In this document: positions 12,751-20,965 of the stretch, piece after piece
Layout: each line of letters starts with the position of its first letter
How positions within the stretch are numbered: position 1 is the stretch's first letter
Origin: a virus
Virus record (IMG/VR): IMGVR_UViG_3300017917_001314
Coordinates: 1 to 31,408 of that record
Direction: 5' to 3' (one strand)
Length of the DNA stretch: 31,408 nt
Translations under genes and position numbers: made by a program
Notes under the pieces: generated by a model
The model's input: the letters and a program-made list of their open reading frames with translations, nothing else
What the model was told of the DNA's origin: nothing
Databases searched by the model: none

Positions 12751-13341
12751 TTAAAATTTAGTGACTAATTTAGAAGCTGTCCTTGCAATAGGTTTTCTGA
12801 ACAATAACATTAGTAAAATCAATATCCACCAGTAAAGGTTATCCCTTTGCCTTTTATACTTATCCGCCTTTTCTTTTTCTACTGTGTAGTCTTTGTAAGC
12901 GGCTATATACTCTTTATGTTTATCCTTTACATCTTGAGTCAACTCATCAATAATAACTGTCAAGGAATCCTTTACAATCTGAAGTTTACGTGTATTCTCT
13001 ACAGTCTTTGTAATATACTTGTATTTGATAACAGGTACTTTCTTTTCCTGAAATATGGTAACTATCTCACGTTTCACAGAATCAGAAACATCGCTTCCTA
13101 ATAAACTGTCAAGTATTGAGTGTAGATATACAAACTCCATCTCATAAGCTTGTAAAGTGGTCGAATCTACCACTATAACCGTATCAATGGTTTCCTTTAT
13201 AGGAAATACCTCTTCGCATTTCTTTGCTGCTAATGTTGGCTTCTTATCGAAGAATTTGTCAAGTTTTTTTGGTAATAAGCATGATTGTAAAATGATGCAA
13301 AATACCCCGAAAATGACGTATTTAATTAATTTGTAATTCAT
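12751..13341 (-). CDS. Predicted unimolecular spanin (lipoprotein with C-terminal anchor)
   Basis: 196 residues. The N-terminus (KYVIFGVFCIILQSC) is a lipoprotein signal with a lipobox-like LQSC, Cys near residue 21. Residues about 60-165 are long charged helices likely to form a coiled coil (EYIAAYKDYTVEKEKADKYK). A transmembrane segment follows at about 168-182 (LYWWILILLMLLF) with a basic tail. Outer-membrane lipid anchor plus inner-membrane anchor across the periplasm is the layout of one-piece spanins such as T1 gp11. It overlaps a holin-like gene by 1 nt. Family assignment is by architecture, not similarity. Confidence 0.6.
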   Translation of the reverse strand: MNYKLIKYVIFGVFCIILQSCLLPKKLDKFFDKKPTLAAKKCEEVFPIKETIDTVIVVDSTTLQAYEMEFVYLHSILDSLLGSDVSDSVKREIVTIFQEKKVPVIKYKYITKTVENTRKLQIVKDSLTVIIDELTQDVKDKHKEYIAAYKDYTVEKEKADKYKRQRDNLYWWILILLMLLFRKPIARTASKLVTKF

Positions 13342-13574
13342 TATGTAAAGATTGCGAGTGCTATACCTATGCTACCTCCGGCTATGGTATATAGCGCATC
13401 AAATATATCAAACTTGCCGTAATCGTACCAATCTTTTACTTCTTTAAAAGTAGCCGCGACAACAACCGTACCTATCACCCACATCCAATGCGCATGAATA
13501 GCCTCAAAGAATATAAGTGCAACGAAGCTAATAAAGCAACCAGCACCTAAATGCATCTGTCTATCAATCCTCAT
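13341..13574 (-). CDS. Small membrane protein, holin-like or VanZ-like
   Basis: I choose the ATG at 13574 (MRIDRQMHLGAGCF), giving 77 residues and an 11-nt overlap with the upstream gene; a longer start at 13661 would run through that gene. Two or three hydrophobic segments (CFISFVALIFFEAIHA, WMWVIGTVVVAATF, IAGGSIGIALAIF) separated by KEVKDWYDYGKFDIFDALYT. The D-x-x-D-x-x-YT-AGG pattern recalls small membrane proteins that often sit beside phage lysis genes. Holin is a guess from position. Confidence 0.55.
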   Translation of the reverse strand: MRIDRQMHLGAGCFISFVALIFFEAIHAHWMWVIGTVVVAATFKEVKDWYDYGKFDIFDALYTIAGGSIGIALAIFT

Positions 13575-13800
13575 TTTTATGGTTTTTATCCTGTTTTGTA
13601 CTACCGAAATAAAAGCCAACAACCCCGGCCAATGCACCGCCATAAATAAAGCCAGCCACAATATTAACTATATCATGATTTTGCTCAGGTATGGCTTTGA
13701 CTTGTAATAGATAAACCAAACCAAAACAACCTAAAACGATGATAATAGCAAGGCTGTTTCTAATATCTGTTTTCGTTAATCGTTTCAACCATTCTGGCAT
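13564..13800 (-). CDS. Putative holin, 78 aa
   Basis: Two transmembrane segments, about 17-33 (AIIIVLGCFGLVYLLQV) and 45-66 (VNIVAGFIYGGALAGVVGFYFG), a short basic N-terminus and a polar, charged C-terminus. Size and topology fit class II holins. It resembles small proteins in the lysis cassettes of Bacteroidetes phages, from memory. It starts 1 nt after the preceding stop codon. Confidence 0.55.
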   Translation of the reverse strand: MPEWLKRLTKTDIRNSLAIIIVLGCFGLVYLLQVKAIPEQNHDIVNIVAGFIYGGALAGVVGFYFGSTKQDKNHKNED

Positions 13801-13801
13801 A

Positions 13802-13969
13802 TTATTTCTTTTTACTTGTTATTGATTTTATTACTTTACAGGCTGTTGGTAGGTTACGCAGGATAATGGTAATGCTTGCCCCTGTTGACAAAACGAAAGT
13901 GAAATTATCCTTTGTTATCAATGCTGCAAAGCTAAGCAGCCACACAACCCCTAATTCAATCTTTGCCAT
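13802..13969 (-). CDS. Small membrane protein, 55 aa
   Basis: Starts MAKIELGVVWLLSFAALI, one or two hydrophobic segments with a short polar turn (TKDNFTF) and a basic tail ending TSKKK. It overlaps the upstream gene by 14 nt and is followed 1 nt later by the holin candidate, so it fills the gap exactly. With two helices and a basic tail it could itself be a holin or antiholin. Confidence 0.5.
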   Translation of the reverse strand: MAKIELGVVWLLSFAALITKDNFTFVLSTGASITIILRNLPTACKVIKSITSKKK

Positions 13970-14309
13970 ATTCTATCGCTTTTTCTACGTGATCTTTGTC
14001 AATTGCATTTAACAGCCAAGATAATGCTTTGCCTGTAAATGTTAATCTATTTATTTTTTTATTCATTCCCAACACGTGACTGATTGTCACGTCTTCATGC
14101 CCAAAATTATAGCCATCCTTCTTAATCATGGTATAATTGAAAAGGTCGGCACAAACTACATTACCAAGCTGGTCAATACTTTTTGCGATAGTAAAAAGGT
14201 ATATATTTACGCTTTTAAATAACGTTGTAATTATCTGAAAAGCAAAGCCAACTGGCAATAAAACTATTGCAAGTAACAAAGCGATAATAAGTAAAATAAA
14301 CCCTCTCAT
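13956..14309 (-). CDS. Membrane-anchored hypothetical protein, 117 aa
   Basis: An N-terminal hydrophobic stretch (about 3-32, FILLIIALLLAIVLLPVGFAF) is followed by a soluble part of about 85 residues (NYTMIKKDGYNFGHEDVTISHVLG, then LTFTGKALSWLLNAIDKDHVEKA). It overlaps the upstream gene by 4 nt. No family recognised; it could be attached to the inner membrane with the soluble part in the cytoplasm. Confidence 0.6.
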   Translation of the reverse strand: MRGFILLIIALLLAIVLLPVGFAFQIITTLFKSVNIYLFTIAKSIDQLGNVVCADLFNYTMIKKDGYNFGHEDVTISHVLGMNKKINRLTFTGKALSWLLNAIDKDHVEKAIEYGKD

Positions 14310-14725
14310 AGTTCTTCAATTTCAGGAAACCATCCTGAATTTTTCATTTGTTCATAAGTAAATACCGTTGTTTCCTGTGGTATTATATACTGAAAAGGAA
14401 AGCTTTGCTGTGATTCAATAAACGCTGCCAGTCCAGCCTTTTCAGCTTGTGATAATTCAGGAAACAAAGCAATCAAATTAGTAAGATTGTTTTCCGGATG
14501 CACAATAATATTATAATTTAAATCAATTTCTAAAGCTGTATTTACTGTATCCGTATATGCCGAATCTTGTGTTGGATGCTTCACCCATCCAAAAAGATAG
14601 GTCGTTACATCATTCGGGTTACGTACCTGCGGCGGTCTGCTAATTGCCCATAGTTCGTAACTGATAGCCTCTGCCCTCTGTTCGCTTGTTAATCCTGCTT
14701 GTGGTAAAACCTTAATATATCCCAT
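14306..14725 (-). CDS. Hypothetical protein downstream of the fibre genes
   Basis: 139 residues, soluble, without repeats. It includes TSEQRAEAISYELWAISRPPQ, LFGWVKHP and a C-terminal MKNSGWFPEIEEL. It overlaps the lectin-like gene upstream by 14 nt. A fibre assembly factor, chaperone or small structural protein fits the place, but no motif supports a choice. Confidence 0.55.
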   Translation of the reverse strand: MGYIKVLPQAGLTSEQRAEAISYELWAISRPPQVRNPNDVTTYLFGWVKHPTQDSAYTDTVNTALEIDLNYNIIVHPENNLTNLIALFPELSQAEKAGLAAFIESQQSFPFQYIIPQETTVFTYEQMKNSGWFPEIEEL

Positions 14726-15725
14726 AATAAGAATTTATATTATTGCTAATTGCCGTTCTATTTGATGACTGATTTGAGTTATAGAAAATTTGTTCCTGTA
14801 TTGATCCTAATAAAAAAGATTGAGCTGTACCACTTGCATTTCTTGCCATACCAAAAGCAAGAGGATGATTAGGATTGCCTGTTGCAGATGATGAAACATC
14901 TGTATTATTAGATGATATTGTACCTGCATTTGTAGCTATATTACTACGATCCGCTAACGTAGATGTATTAGGTCTTCCTAATAAATAACTTAAAAATTGA
15001 GTGTTAGCAGGGGTTGCGCCAGATGATTGAGCATTAATACATACAATTGATCCAGGAGTACCAGCATCTCCATTTCCTACTATATGAACCAGTACCCTAT
15101 CTCTCGGAACAGAGCTTCTTGTGTCATGCCCTAAAAATGCGCCTCTTCTTGATACGGTGCTTGTTGTTCCCCATATTACATAAAGTGCTTCTGGATCTGT
15201 AACATTACCCGCTCTTGCAACACCGAAATTTGTATGAGCTGTTCCAAAATGTAAAAAAGTCCAATGCGATGCTGTTGCCGCTTCTAAAAAATCATTAGAG
15301 CCATCGTATATCATTGCGACTTTCCCATTCTGCCTATCAACAACACCAGCATTAACTATACGTGGCTGATTTGCCGCTGCCGATTGACTAACATCACGAC
15401 CTGAACTATCCCCCTGATTATACCACGTTGTAACAAACCCACTATTCGCACCTACAAAAGTTTTGAGGGATGCCGTATCTAAATCACCACCGCTTGTAAA
15501 ACCAATATCCTGCTCACTATTATCATTTGACCTTCTTACCCTTATTGCACTACCTGTGTATGCTGTTCTAAGTTTACGCAAAGAATAAGCCGCTGCCGCA
15601 CCTGAATACTGATCTAATAAAAGATTAGCAGACGCAAACGGCACATAATTAGGATGCGCTTTAATAATCATTTGCGCATCCGCACTTAAACTCAAAAAAA
15701 GTAATATTACAAAAGTAAATCTCAT
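14712..15725 (-). CDS. Secreted lectin-like/arabinofuranosidase-B-like tail protein
   Basis: 337 residues. The first 17 (RFTFVILLFLSLSADAQ) form a Sec signal peptide with the A-Q end common in Bacteroidetes. The rest resembles the concanavalin-like, AbfB-catalytic-like domain found in phage fibres: LLLDQYSGAAAAYSLRKLR, then GDLDTASLKTFVG, then VTTWYNQGDSSGRD, MIYDGSNDFLEA. Such domains bind or cut sugars. It overlaps the fibre gene by 4 nt (ATGA) and so is likely part of the receptor-binding apparatus. A signal peptide on a virion protein is unusual. Confidence 0.65.
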   Translation of the reverse strand: MRFTFVILLFLSLSADAQMIIKAHPNYVPFASANLLLDQYSGAAAAYSLRKLRTAYTGSAIRVRRSNDNSEQDIGFTSGGDLDTASLKTFVGANSGFVTTWYNQGDSSGRDVSQSAAANQPRIVNAGVVDRQNGKVAMIYDGSNDFLEAATASHWTFLHFGTAHTNFGVARAGNVTDPEALYVIWGTTSTVSRRGAFLGHDTRSSVPRDRVLVHIVGNGDAGTPGSIVCINAQSSGATPANTQFLSYLLGRPNTSTLADRSNIATNAGTISSNNTDVSSSATGNPNHPLAFGMARNASGTAQSFLLGSIQEQIFYNSNQSSNRTAISNNINSYYGIY

Positions 15726-17239
15726 ATTCTCTTTTTATACCCTAATAAAGTCAAAGTAAAATAAGTCGGCTTTGTTGCCACCGCTGATGTCCTTACAAAT
15801 ACCCATACATTCGGCGGAATCTTATTATTCGTGAACGATGTTACATTTGTTGCACCTATCGTACCCGTTACCGATGTGCCGCCTGTCACTAATAATGTCG
15901 CACCCCCACCGATTACATTCAAAGAATCATTCCAATAAACCTCTGTTGTAATATTTGGCGAAGTACCTAACACCCCTGCTCTCATTTGCGTTATAATCAA
16001 AGTATCGCTACCTGCATTGTAAAAGCTACCATAAACAGCCGATGTAGTGAATGCTGCCGTATCACCTGCCGCACCGCTACCCGCACCAAAGACCGCCAAA
16101 GGAACGGTATCAAATTGCAATATATTTTCAATAGTCTTATTCTCCCAGATATCAGTAGCAGCCGTATATGCCAAAACTTGATTATTTATAGGTGAAGTTA
16201 TTTTTGTGTCATGTAGCTCTCCTAATTCCTGACCGTTTTGTGGCTTAACATAAATTAAGCCGTTCCCTGCGTTTGCACGCTCTACAACGCCAACAAAAAC
16301 CGAGTGTAACGGTGCAACTGGCTTAACCTTTGTAAACCCTCCAGGCACGCTATCGAGCCATAAAATATCCCCTGCTATGTATGCGCCTAAATTGATTCCG
16401 CTAACTTGCCCTTGTGTTGTAACCCATCCAGCTGCACCTGCTGCGATATCTTCCCTTACAATACCTAGTGTTTTTGAACTAAATGTATCGCTCGTATTCT
16501 TTGCAAGCTTAACCGCTGCCCTGTCACCCTGCGCCCCAAAAATATAAACCACCTGACCTCTTGTAATCGTAACCGCTTCAGCATTTGTGACATATGCTTT
16601 TACCACCGTTGCAGTATCTACATAGCCAATATTTGTAATTCCGTTTGTACCTGCCATGTAGGTAGTGCCATTTACTGCAACACCTACTGATAAATTTCCG
16701 GACGTATCAGGAAAAGTCAATGTTCTATTTGCCGTAGGATTTTGCGATTTTAATTTAGTACCATATGAACCTTTGAAAAAATTAATAGCACCGCTATCAG
16801 CACTATTTCTTTGAATAGTTACAAGCCCAGAAGCAGCAGAATTACCAACCTCAATAAGACCATCACCACCATCAGCGTCTAATCTAACAACACTACCCGA
16901 ACCTTCAGTATATTCAATTTCTATACTATTTGTTGTAACATTCCCTGCCGTTGTAACTTGCTGCAAAGTAGGTACGGAAGCACCGTCACCTACCTTTCTC
17001 CATTGCGTACCAGTCCACGAATAAACCGAACTATCTGTCGTATTGTAACGCAACGCTCCCGGCCTGCGACCAATCGAAGCAGCAATAGTAGGAAGCAATA
17101 AAGTAGAATCAAAAGCACCGCCACGCCATTTATAATAGTTGTTAAAATTAGTGTATAAAACACCGTCAACAGTTTGCCCTTTTACCGATGCAGATAAAAG
17201 AATCAAACTACAAAAGAATCCTAATATTTTCGCCTTCAT
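15722..17239 (-). CDS. Tail fibre-like protein with signal peptide
   Basis: 505 residues from the ATG at 17239, which has GGAGG 5 nt upstream; a GTG two codons earlier is possible. An N-terminal signal peptide (KAKILGFFCSLILLSASVKGQ) precedes a fibre-type body: a GALRYNTTDSSVYSWTGTQW motif, beta-rich repeats, then TITRGQVVYIFGAQGDRAAV, SSKTLGIVREDIAAGAAG and GNGLIYVKPQNGQELGELHD, patterns I know from phage tail fibre and structural proteins. It overlaps the tail-completion gene. The exported N-terminus is at odds with assembly in the cytoplasm. Confidence 0.65.
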   Translation of the reverse strand: MKAKILGFFCSLILLSASVKGQTVDGVLYTNFNNYYKWRGGAFDSTLLLPTIAASIGRRPGALRYNTTDSSVYSWTGTQWRKVGDGASVPTLQQVTTAGNVTTNSIEIEYTEGSGSVVRLDADGGDGLIEVGNSAASGLVTIQRNSADSGAINFFKGSYGTKLKSQNPTANRTLTFPDTSGNLSVGVAVNGTTYMAGTNGITNIGYVDTATVVKAYVTNAEAVTITRGQVVYIFGAQGDRAAVKLAKNTSDTFSSKTLGIVREDIAAGAAGWVTTQGQVSGINLGAYIAGDILWLDSVPGGFTKVKPVAPLHSVFVGVVERANAGNGLIYVKPQNGQELGELHDTKITSPINNQVLAYTAATDIWENKTIENILQFDTVPLAVFGAGSGAAGDTAAFTTSAVYGSFYNAGSDTLIITQMRAGVLGTSPNITTEVYWNDSLNVIGGGATLLVTGGTSVTGTIGATNVTSFTNNKIPPNVWVFVRTSAVATKPTYFTLTLLGYKKRI

Positions 17240-17921
17240 TGACACCTCCGTTTATTGTTATTGTTTTTGTTGTTGCATTGTGTGAAATATACCTACGATC
17301 AGACCGCACTACATAGGTCTGCAATATGCCATCGATAAACACAAAAGGAGCAATAGTCAACTGATTGTTTTGGTATTCAGTATCTCCCTGCTCCATCGGC
17401 TGACCGCTACCTACTATGAAATCCGCAACTGTCATAAATCTGTTTGTGTTAATATATACGAAATTTCCATTAGGTAACTCATAATTTGAAGGCGCTTGGC
17501 AAGCATCGTAAATCATAGGCACTTTTAAATCAATCTGAAAAGTAACTCCTGCCAAAACATCTTCCTGACCTTGCCTAAAATACTCAAAGTTTGCGGACCT
17601 TTGCATCGTCCACTCATGTTTATCCCAGCCTATCTGCGCCAAAAGATCGTGACCGATTAACTCACAATCGCTTTGCATTTCTAGTTCATCCATGTTTTCT
17701 ACATGATGAATATCTGCAATGGTCACAATAATACTGTAAGTCTTTTCCTTTCCTGTAATCGAACTTGTATTTAAAGTGTACCATACAGCAGGATATTCGA
17801 TATCTTTGTAATCGAAAACTACAAAGTCTTCAGCTTTTACGTGTCTTGCCGTTCTCACTTGTTTGTGAGCGGCCGCGATCGTTATTAGCTTTTTTATTAT
17901 TTGATTGAGTGTTGGACTCAT
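17208..17921 (-). CDS. Tail completion/terminator-like protein
   Basis: 237 residues. The N-terminal 145 resemble tail-completion proteins (INQI-type start, HVKAEDFVVFDYKDIEYPAVW, then TYSIIVTIADIHH, then FEYFRQGQEDVLAGVTFQIDLKVP). A C-terminal part of about 80 residues (FMTVADFIVGSGQP, TITINGGVNEGENIRILL) is beta-rich and may be a separate decoration domain. Next to the connector gene, it fits the junction between head and tail. The assignment rests on shape and neighbours. Confidence 0.5.
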   Translation of the reverse strand: MSPTLNQIIKKLITIAAAHKQVRTARHVKAEDFVVFDYKDIEYPAVWYTLNTSSITGKEKTYSIIVTIADIHHVENMDELEMQSDCELIGHDLLAQIGWDKHEWTMQRSANFEYFRQGQEDVLAGVTFQIDLKVPMIYDACQAPSNYELPNGNFVYINTNRFMTVADFIVGSGQPMEQGDTEYQNNQLTIAPFVFIDGILQTYVVRSDRRYISHNATTKTITINGGVNEGENIRILL

Positions 17922-17969
17922 GTTTTTTTAAATATGCTTTTAAAAGCTTTTCGGTTTTCTTTGTATAAC

Positions 17970-18554
17970 TCATTGGCAACAGGATAAGAATTCATAACGA
18001 TACCACTTAGGAACATCCTCTTTTGGCATCGCTGTTTTACCTAAATAAATACCTATTTCATAAGCCGACCGCTTAGGAATAAAAGTATCAACACGGCTGC
18101 CCGGGTTAATATATTCTTGAAACTTCGATCCGGTACCGGCTTCTTCAATAAGATAATTAATTAATCTTTCTAAATACCATTCAGCACGATTCTTATACTT
18201 TGCTTTGTAGTCATCAATCTCTGATGCGCTCACCGCTTCGCTGTTTTCCGTTGACTTCCTTGTCAGTCCCTTATTCCATATCTGATACGACAAACCATCT
18301 GCAAGCTCTGAAATAGTGTAATGTATCATCGCATCCCGGATGTAATCTTTAAGCAGCGTCTCTTCATCCGCTGTTAAATTATTATTGTCGATGCCATCCT
18401 GCAATCTTTCATAAAGAGCTGTACCCAAAACAGGCAAAAGCTGCATTTCCTGAACAGTCTTTATTTCGGAAACGATCATTTTGCTATCTATATTTTTATG
18501 AACAGGCGAGCGCTCATAAATATTTTCAGGACTGATAAAAAGGATATCTCTCAT
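17970..18554 (-). CDS. Head-tail connector (DUF6712-like)
   Basis: 194 residues, mostly helical: MIVSEIKTVQEMQLLPVLGTALYERLQDGI, then ETLLKDYIRDAMIHYTISELADGLSYQI, then YKNRAEWYLERLINYLIEE. This order is that of DUF6712-type connector proteins in Bacteroidetes phages, related to gp6-like head-completion proteins. It forms a ring below the portal. It lies 3 nt after the portal gene, as expected. Confidence 0.65.
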   Translation of the reverse strand: MRDILFISPENIYERSPVHKNIDSKMIVSEIKTVQEMQLLPVLGTALYERLQDGIDNNNLTADEETLLKDYIRDAMIHYTISELADGLSYQIWNKGLTRKSTENSEAVSASEIDDYKAKYKNRAEWYLERLINYLIEEAGTGSKFQEYINPGSRVDTFIPKRSAYEIGIYLGKTAMPKEDVPKWYRYEFLSCCQ

Positions 18555-18557
18555 GTT

Positions 18558-20516
18558 TTATTTTTTTCTCATTACTATTTGACGTACCCAGCGATGTCTG
18601 CATTCTTTTGATCTTGACCCGTCAGGCTCTGTATACCATCCACCTTTACGATCCCATACGCTGTAACCCATTCTACGGCTCATGGTTTCAATTTCAGCAC
18701 GTGACCATAACTTACCTAAATCCTGCAAACGTGCGCAAAAGTTGCGCCTTGTATCTTTGTCAGCATCGGTAAAACCAGGCTTCCAAGTGTATTCATAAAA
18801 GATTTTAAAGTTCAAAGTTTCAGGCTGTATATCTGTTTGCTTTGACAAAGGCTCTGTTAAAGTGCGTTCTATCACTTCATCAATACCTACCTTTACAACT
18901 TTTACAGATATGCGGCCTTCATCCGTTAACCTTTTGATTATTTGCTTTGCGCTGTCAACCTCGATATCCAATGTTTCGGCAATAATCTCAGGAGTTATTC
19001 TTTTATCTTTTCTAAGCAGATCCAAAACGTTTGCCTCAAGCTGATTGACTTCATTAAATTCCTGTGATGTAAACATTGCAGGCAATGTCTTTACAATAAG
19101 GTAATCAGATTTGTTTACTCCGCACTTTGCAAATTCAGCAAGTAAAAGTTCATCCTTTTCTTGTGCGCTGAACTCCATTGCGTTATCAATAGAAAGCATT
19201 GTGTTCACTTCGTCATCATTCAAACCTAAGCTGCTTTTTAAAAGTAACTTAGCTTGTTCTTGACTGATCTCACCTTTTTCAAATTTGCGGATAATACGTG
19301 TAAGGCTTTGCCATTGTCTACCTGTTAGGTTTTTCAGGTTTTCGTTAACTGTTGAGGGTGCATTTGAGGGTGCATTTGAGGGTGCAATTTCAGGATACTG
19401 ATTAGGATCGATACCAACCTTTTCAAGTAACCACTTTTTAGGTGCAATCTGTAAAAGCGTCTGTTCGCTAAATTCAAAACCTATCGGCTCAACAGGAACT
19501 ATCTTATTTTCAACTCCTGTTATTTCTTTAAAAAGCATTTCAAGACTTTGCTGCTTGTCGTTTGCATAAGTAGCCTTAAATATCTCATAAGCCTCACGAA
19601 TCTCACTACGACCTCCTAATTGACCCTCAACACGAATACCGAATAACATCGGACTAACAACCTGATGACCAGCGAATAATTCTTGTTGAATACTCTTTGC
19701 AAGTATATCGAAATGTTTATCTAATTCGGTACTGCTTAAGTCATCCAATTGCGGACGCTTTGCAGGATCTTTACCGAAATTCAAAACGATATTACCAGCA
19801 TTTTCACTGCCCGTAAACTTGCTTTTAAATCCTTTCTCTATTTCTCTTTTCTCTTCTTCGCTAGGTATGCCTTCAAAAAAACTGATCATCTTTGAAGCAA
19901 ACATTCCATTCGTAATAGTTGACAAATGGTATTTGCTTATTTCAATATCCGTTTGTATCGCATTTAAAGCACCCATATAGCCGGGATAACTATAAGTCTC
20001 AACCCCTGGACGATATTCTTTGTAATAAAGTATTTGCGTTTGATTGCGAAGCATCTTCACATCCTGATTAGGATTGTAAGCTAAAAATACTTTTGGTTCA
20101 TCATTCTTTTTGTAACTTTCCCAATCTTTAACAAAAAACTGCGTATTATCTTTATTGCTCCTAACCTTATGGTATGGTACGTGATAATAAGCACCGATCT
20201 TGCCTAATTCGTTATACTGCACCTCAATATAACACCCTCCGAAAACTTCAATATCTAAACAAAGTTTTTTAAGTATCTCATTTGAATTCTCATAAGCATT
20301 CGCCTGTGTGACATTATCAAAGCCTTTGCCTACAATGTAGTTTACCTTTCCCAATACAATACCGTTATGCTTGCTGCTTTTGTTAAACATTGTAAGCAAC
20401 ATATTAGGGAACTTATTATCCTCGCCAAACATAACCCAACCTTTGTTAGGCATTTCCTTCATTACCGGCACTTTGACATCGGCAAACTTTATAAAAGATA
20501 CTCTATTCTGCATCAT
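18558..20516 (-). CDS. Portal protein with winged-helix and C-terminal extension
   Basis: 652 residues. Residues 1-375 are the portal core (GWVMFGEDNKFPN, GGCYIEVQY, YYHVPYHKVR, EEKREIEKGFKSKFTG, LFAGHQVVSPMLFGIR). An APSN repeat linker follows at about 376-388, then a helical segment with EQAKLLLKSSLGLNDDE. Residues about 490-545 (ITPEIIAETLDIEVDSAKQI) form a winged-helix-like domain. The C-terminal domain (about 570-652) has RRNFCARLQDL, YSVWDRKGGWYTEPDG and CRHRWVR, found at the ends of other phage head proteins. The portal is the packaging channel and head vertex. Overlaps the preceding gene by 14 nt. Confidence 0.75.
   Translation of the reverse strand: MMQNRVSFIKFADVKVPVMKEMPNKGWVMFGEDNKFPNMLLTMFNKSSKHNGIVLGKVNYIVGKGFDNVTQANAYENSNEILKKLCLDIEVFGGCYIEVQYNELGKIGAYYHVPYHKVRSNKDNTQFFVKDWESYKKNDEPKVFLAYNPNQDVKMLRNQTQILYYKEYRPGVETYSYPGYMGALNAIQTDIEISKYHLSTITNGMFASKMISFFEGIPSEEEKREIEKGFKSKFTGSENAGNIVLNFGKDPAKRPQLDDLSSTELDKHFDILAKSIQQELFAGHQVVSPMLFGIRVEGQLGGRSEIREAYEIFKATYANDKQQSLEMLFKEITGVENKIVPVEPIGFEFSEQTLLQIAPKKWLLEKVGIDPNQYPEIAPSNAPSNAPSTVNENLKNLTGRQWQSLTRIIRKFEKGEISQEQAKLLLKSSLGLNDDEVNTMLSIDNAMEFSAQEKDELLLAEFAKCGVNKSDYLIVKTLPAMFTSQEFNEVNQLEANVLDLLRKDKRITPEIIAETLDIEVDSAKQIIKRLTDEGRISVKVVKVGIDEVIERTLTEPLSKQTDIQPETLNFKIFYEYTWKPGFTDADKDTRRNFCARLQDLGKLWSRAEIETMSRRMGYSVWDRKGGWYTEPDGSRSKECRHRWVRQIVMRKK
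19354..19387 (-). repeat. 12-bp tandem repeat in the portal gene
   Basis: Three copies of GAGGGTGCATTT (plus-strand reading), coding for an APSNAPSNAPS linker between the portal core and its C-terminal domains. It is in frame and likely variable in copy number. Confidence 0.75.
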
Positions 20517-20889
20517 AAACTTTGTAACTTGTTGAGTTATTATATTTAGTTGTGGTCACATCTTGACCATCTGATAAAAACATTAAACCAGTTTCAACAA
20601 TTGCACCTGCATTGGCTTCATTCGTATTTGTAGTGCTTGCCTGTTCATATACTTTGTAAGTGTACCAACCCTCCTCCACATTTGCAAAATAGGTATTTAC
20701 TACTAAGGAAAATTGATTGTAGCGATCTTGATATAAACTTTGATCTGCACTGTTTACAATCACAAACTTCACTTTATCGTTAGTCGTTCTGCTTTGAAAC
20801 ACGAAAAGAAAATTTGCATCTAAGATAGTCTGCTTTTCCTTAAGCGTCAAAATCAAAGTTTCAGTATTTCCTTTTGTGAGTTTTATCAT
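20503..20889 (-). CDS. Hypothetical virion-associated protein, 128 aa
   Basis: Beta-rich protein starting MIKLTKGNTETLILTLKEKQ, with EEGWYTYKVYEQAS and ETGLMFLSDG. It is preceded by a strong terminator and its own leader and overlaps the portal start by 14 nt. Related proteins occur in structural regions of Bacteroidetes phages, from memory, without clear role. A neck or head-decoration protein is possible. Confidence 0.6.
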   Translation of the reverse strand: MIKLTKGNTETLILTLKEKQTILDANFLFVFQSRTTNDKVKFVIVNSADQSLYQDRYNQFSLVVNTYFANVEEGWYTYKVYEQASTTNTNEANAGAIVETGLMFLSDGQDVTTTKYNNSTSYKVYDAE

Positions 20890-20912
20890 TCCTTTAATAA
20901 ATACCGATTAAC

Positions 20913-20942
20913 AAAAAACGCCCGCCTAAATGCAGGCAGGCG
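20913..20942 (-). terminator. Rho-independent terminator after the tail tube gene
   Basis: On the minus strand CGCC-T-GCCT (20942-20934) pairs with AGGC-G-GGCG (20927-20919) over a 6-nt loop, followed by six T (20918-20913). It lies 24 bp beyond the tail tube stop and would attenuate transcription into the portal-side genes. Confidence 0.8.
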
Positions 20943-20965
20943 CTTTCCCTATTCTTCATCAATTA

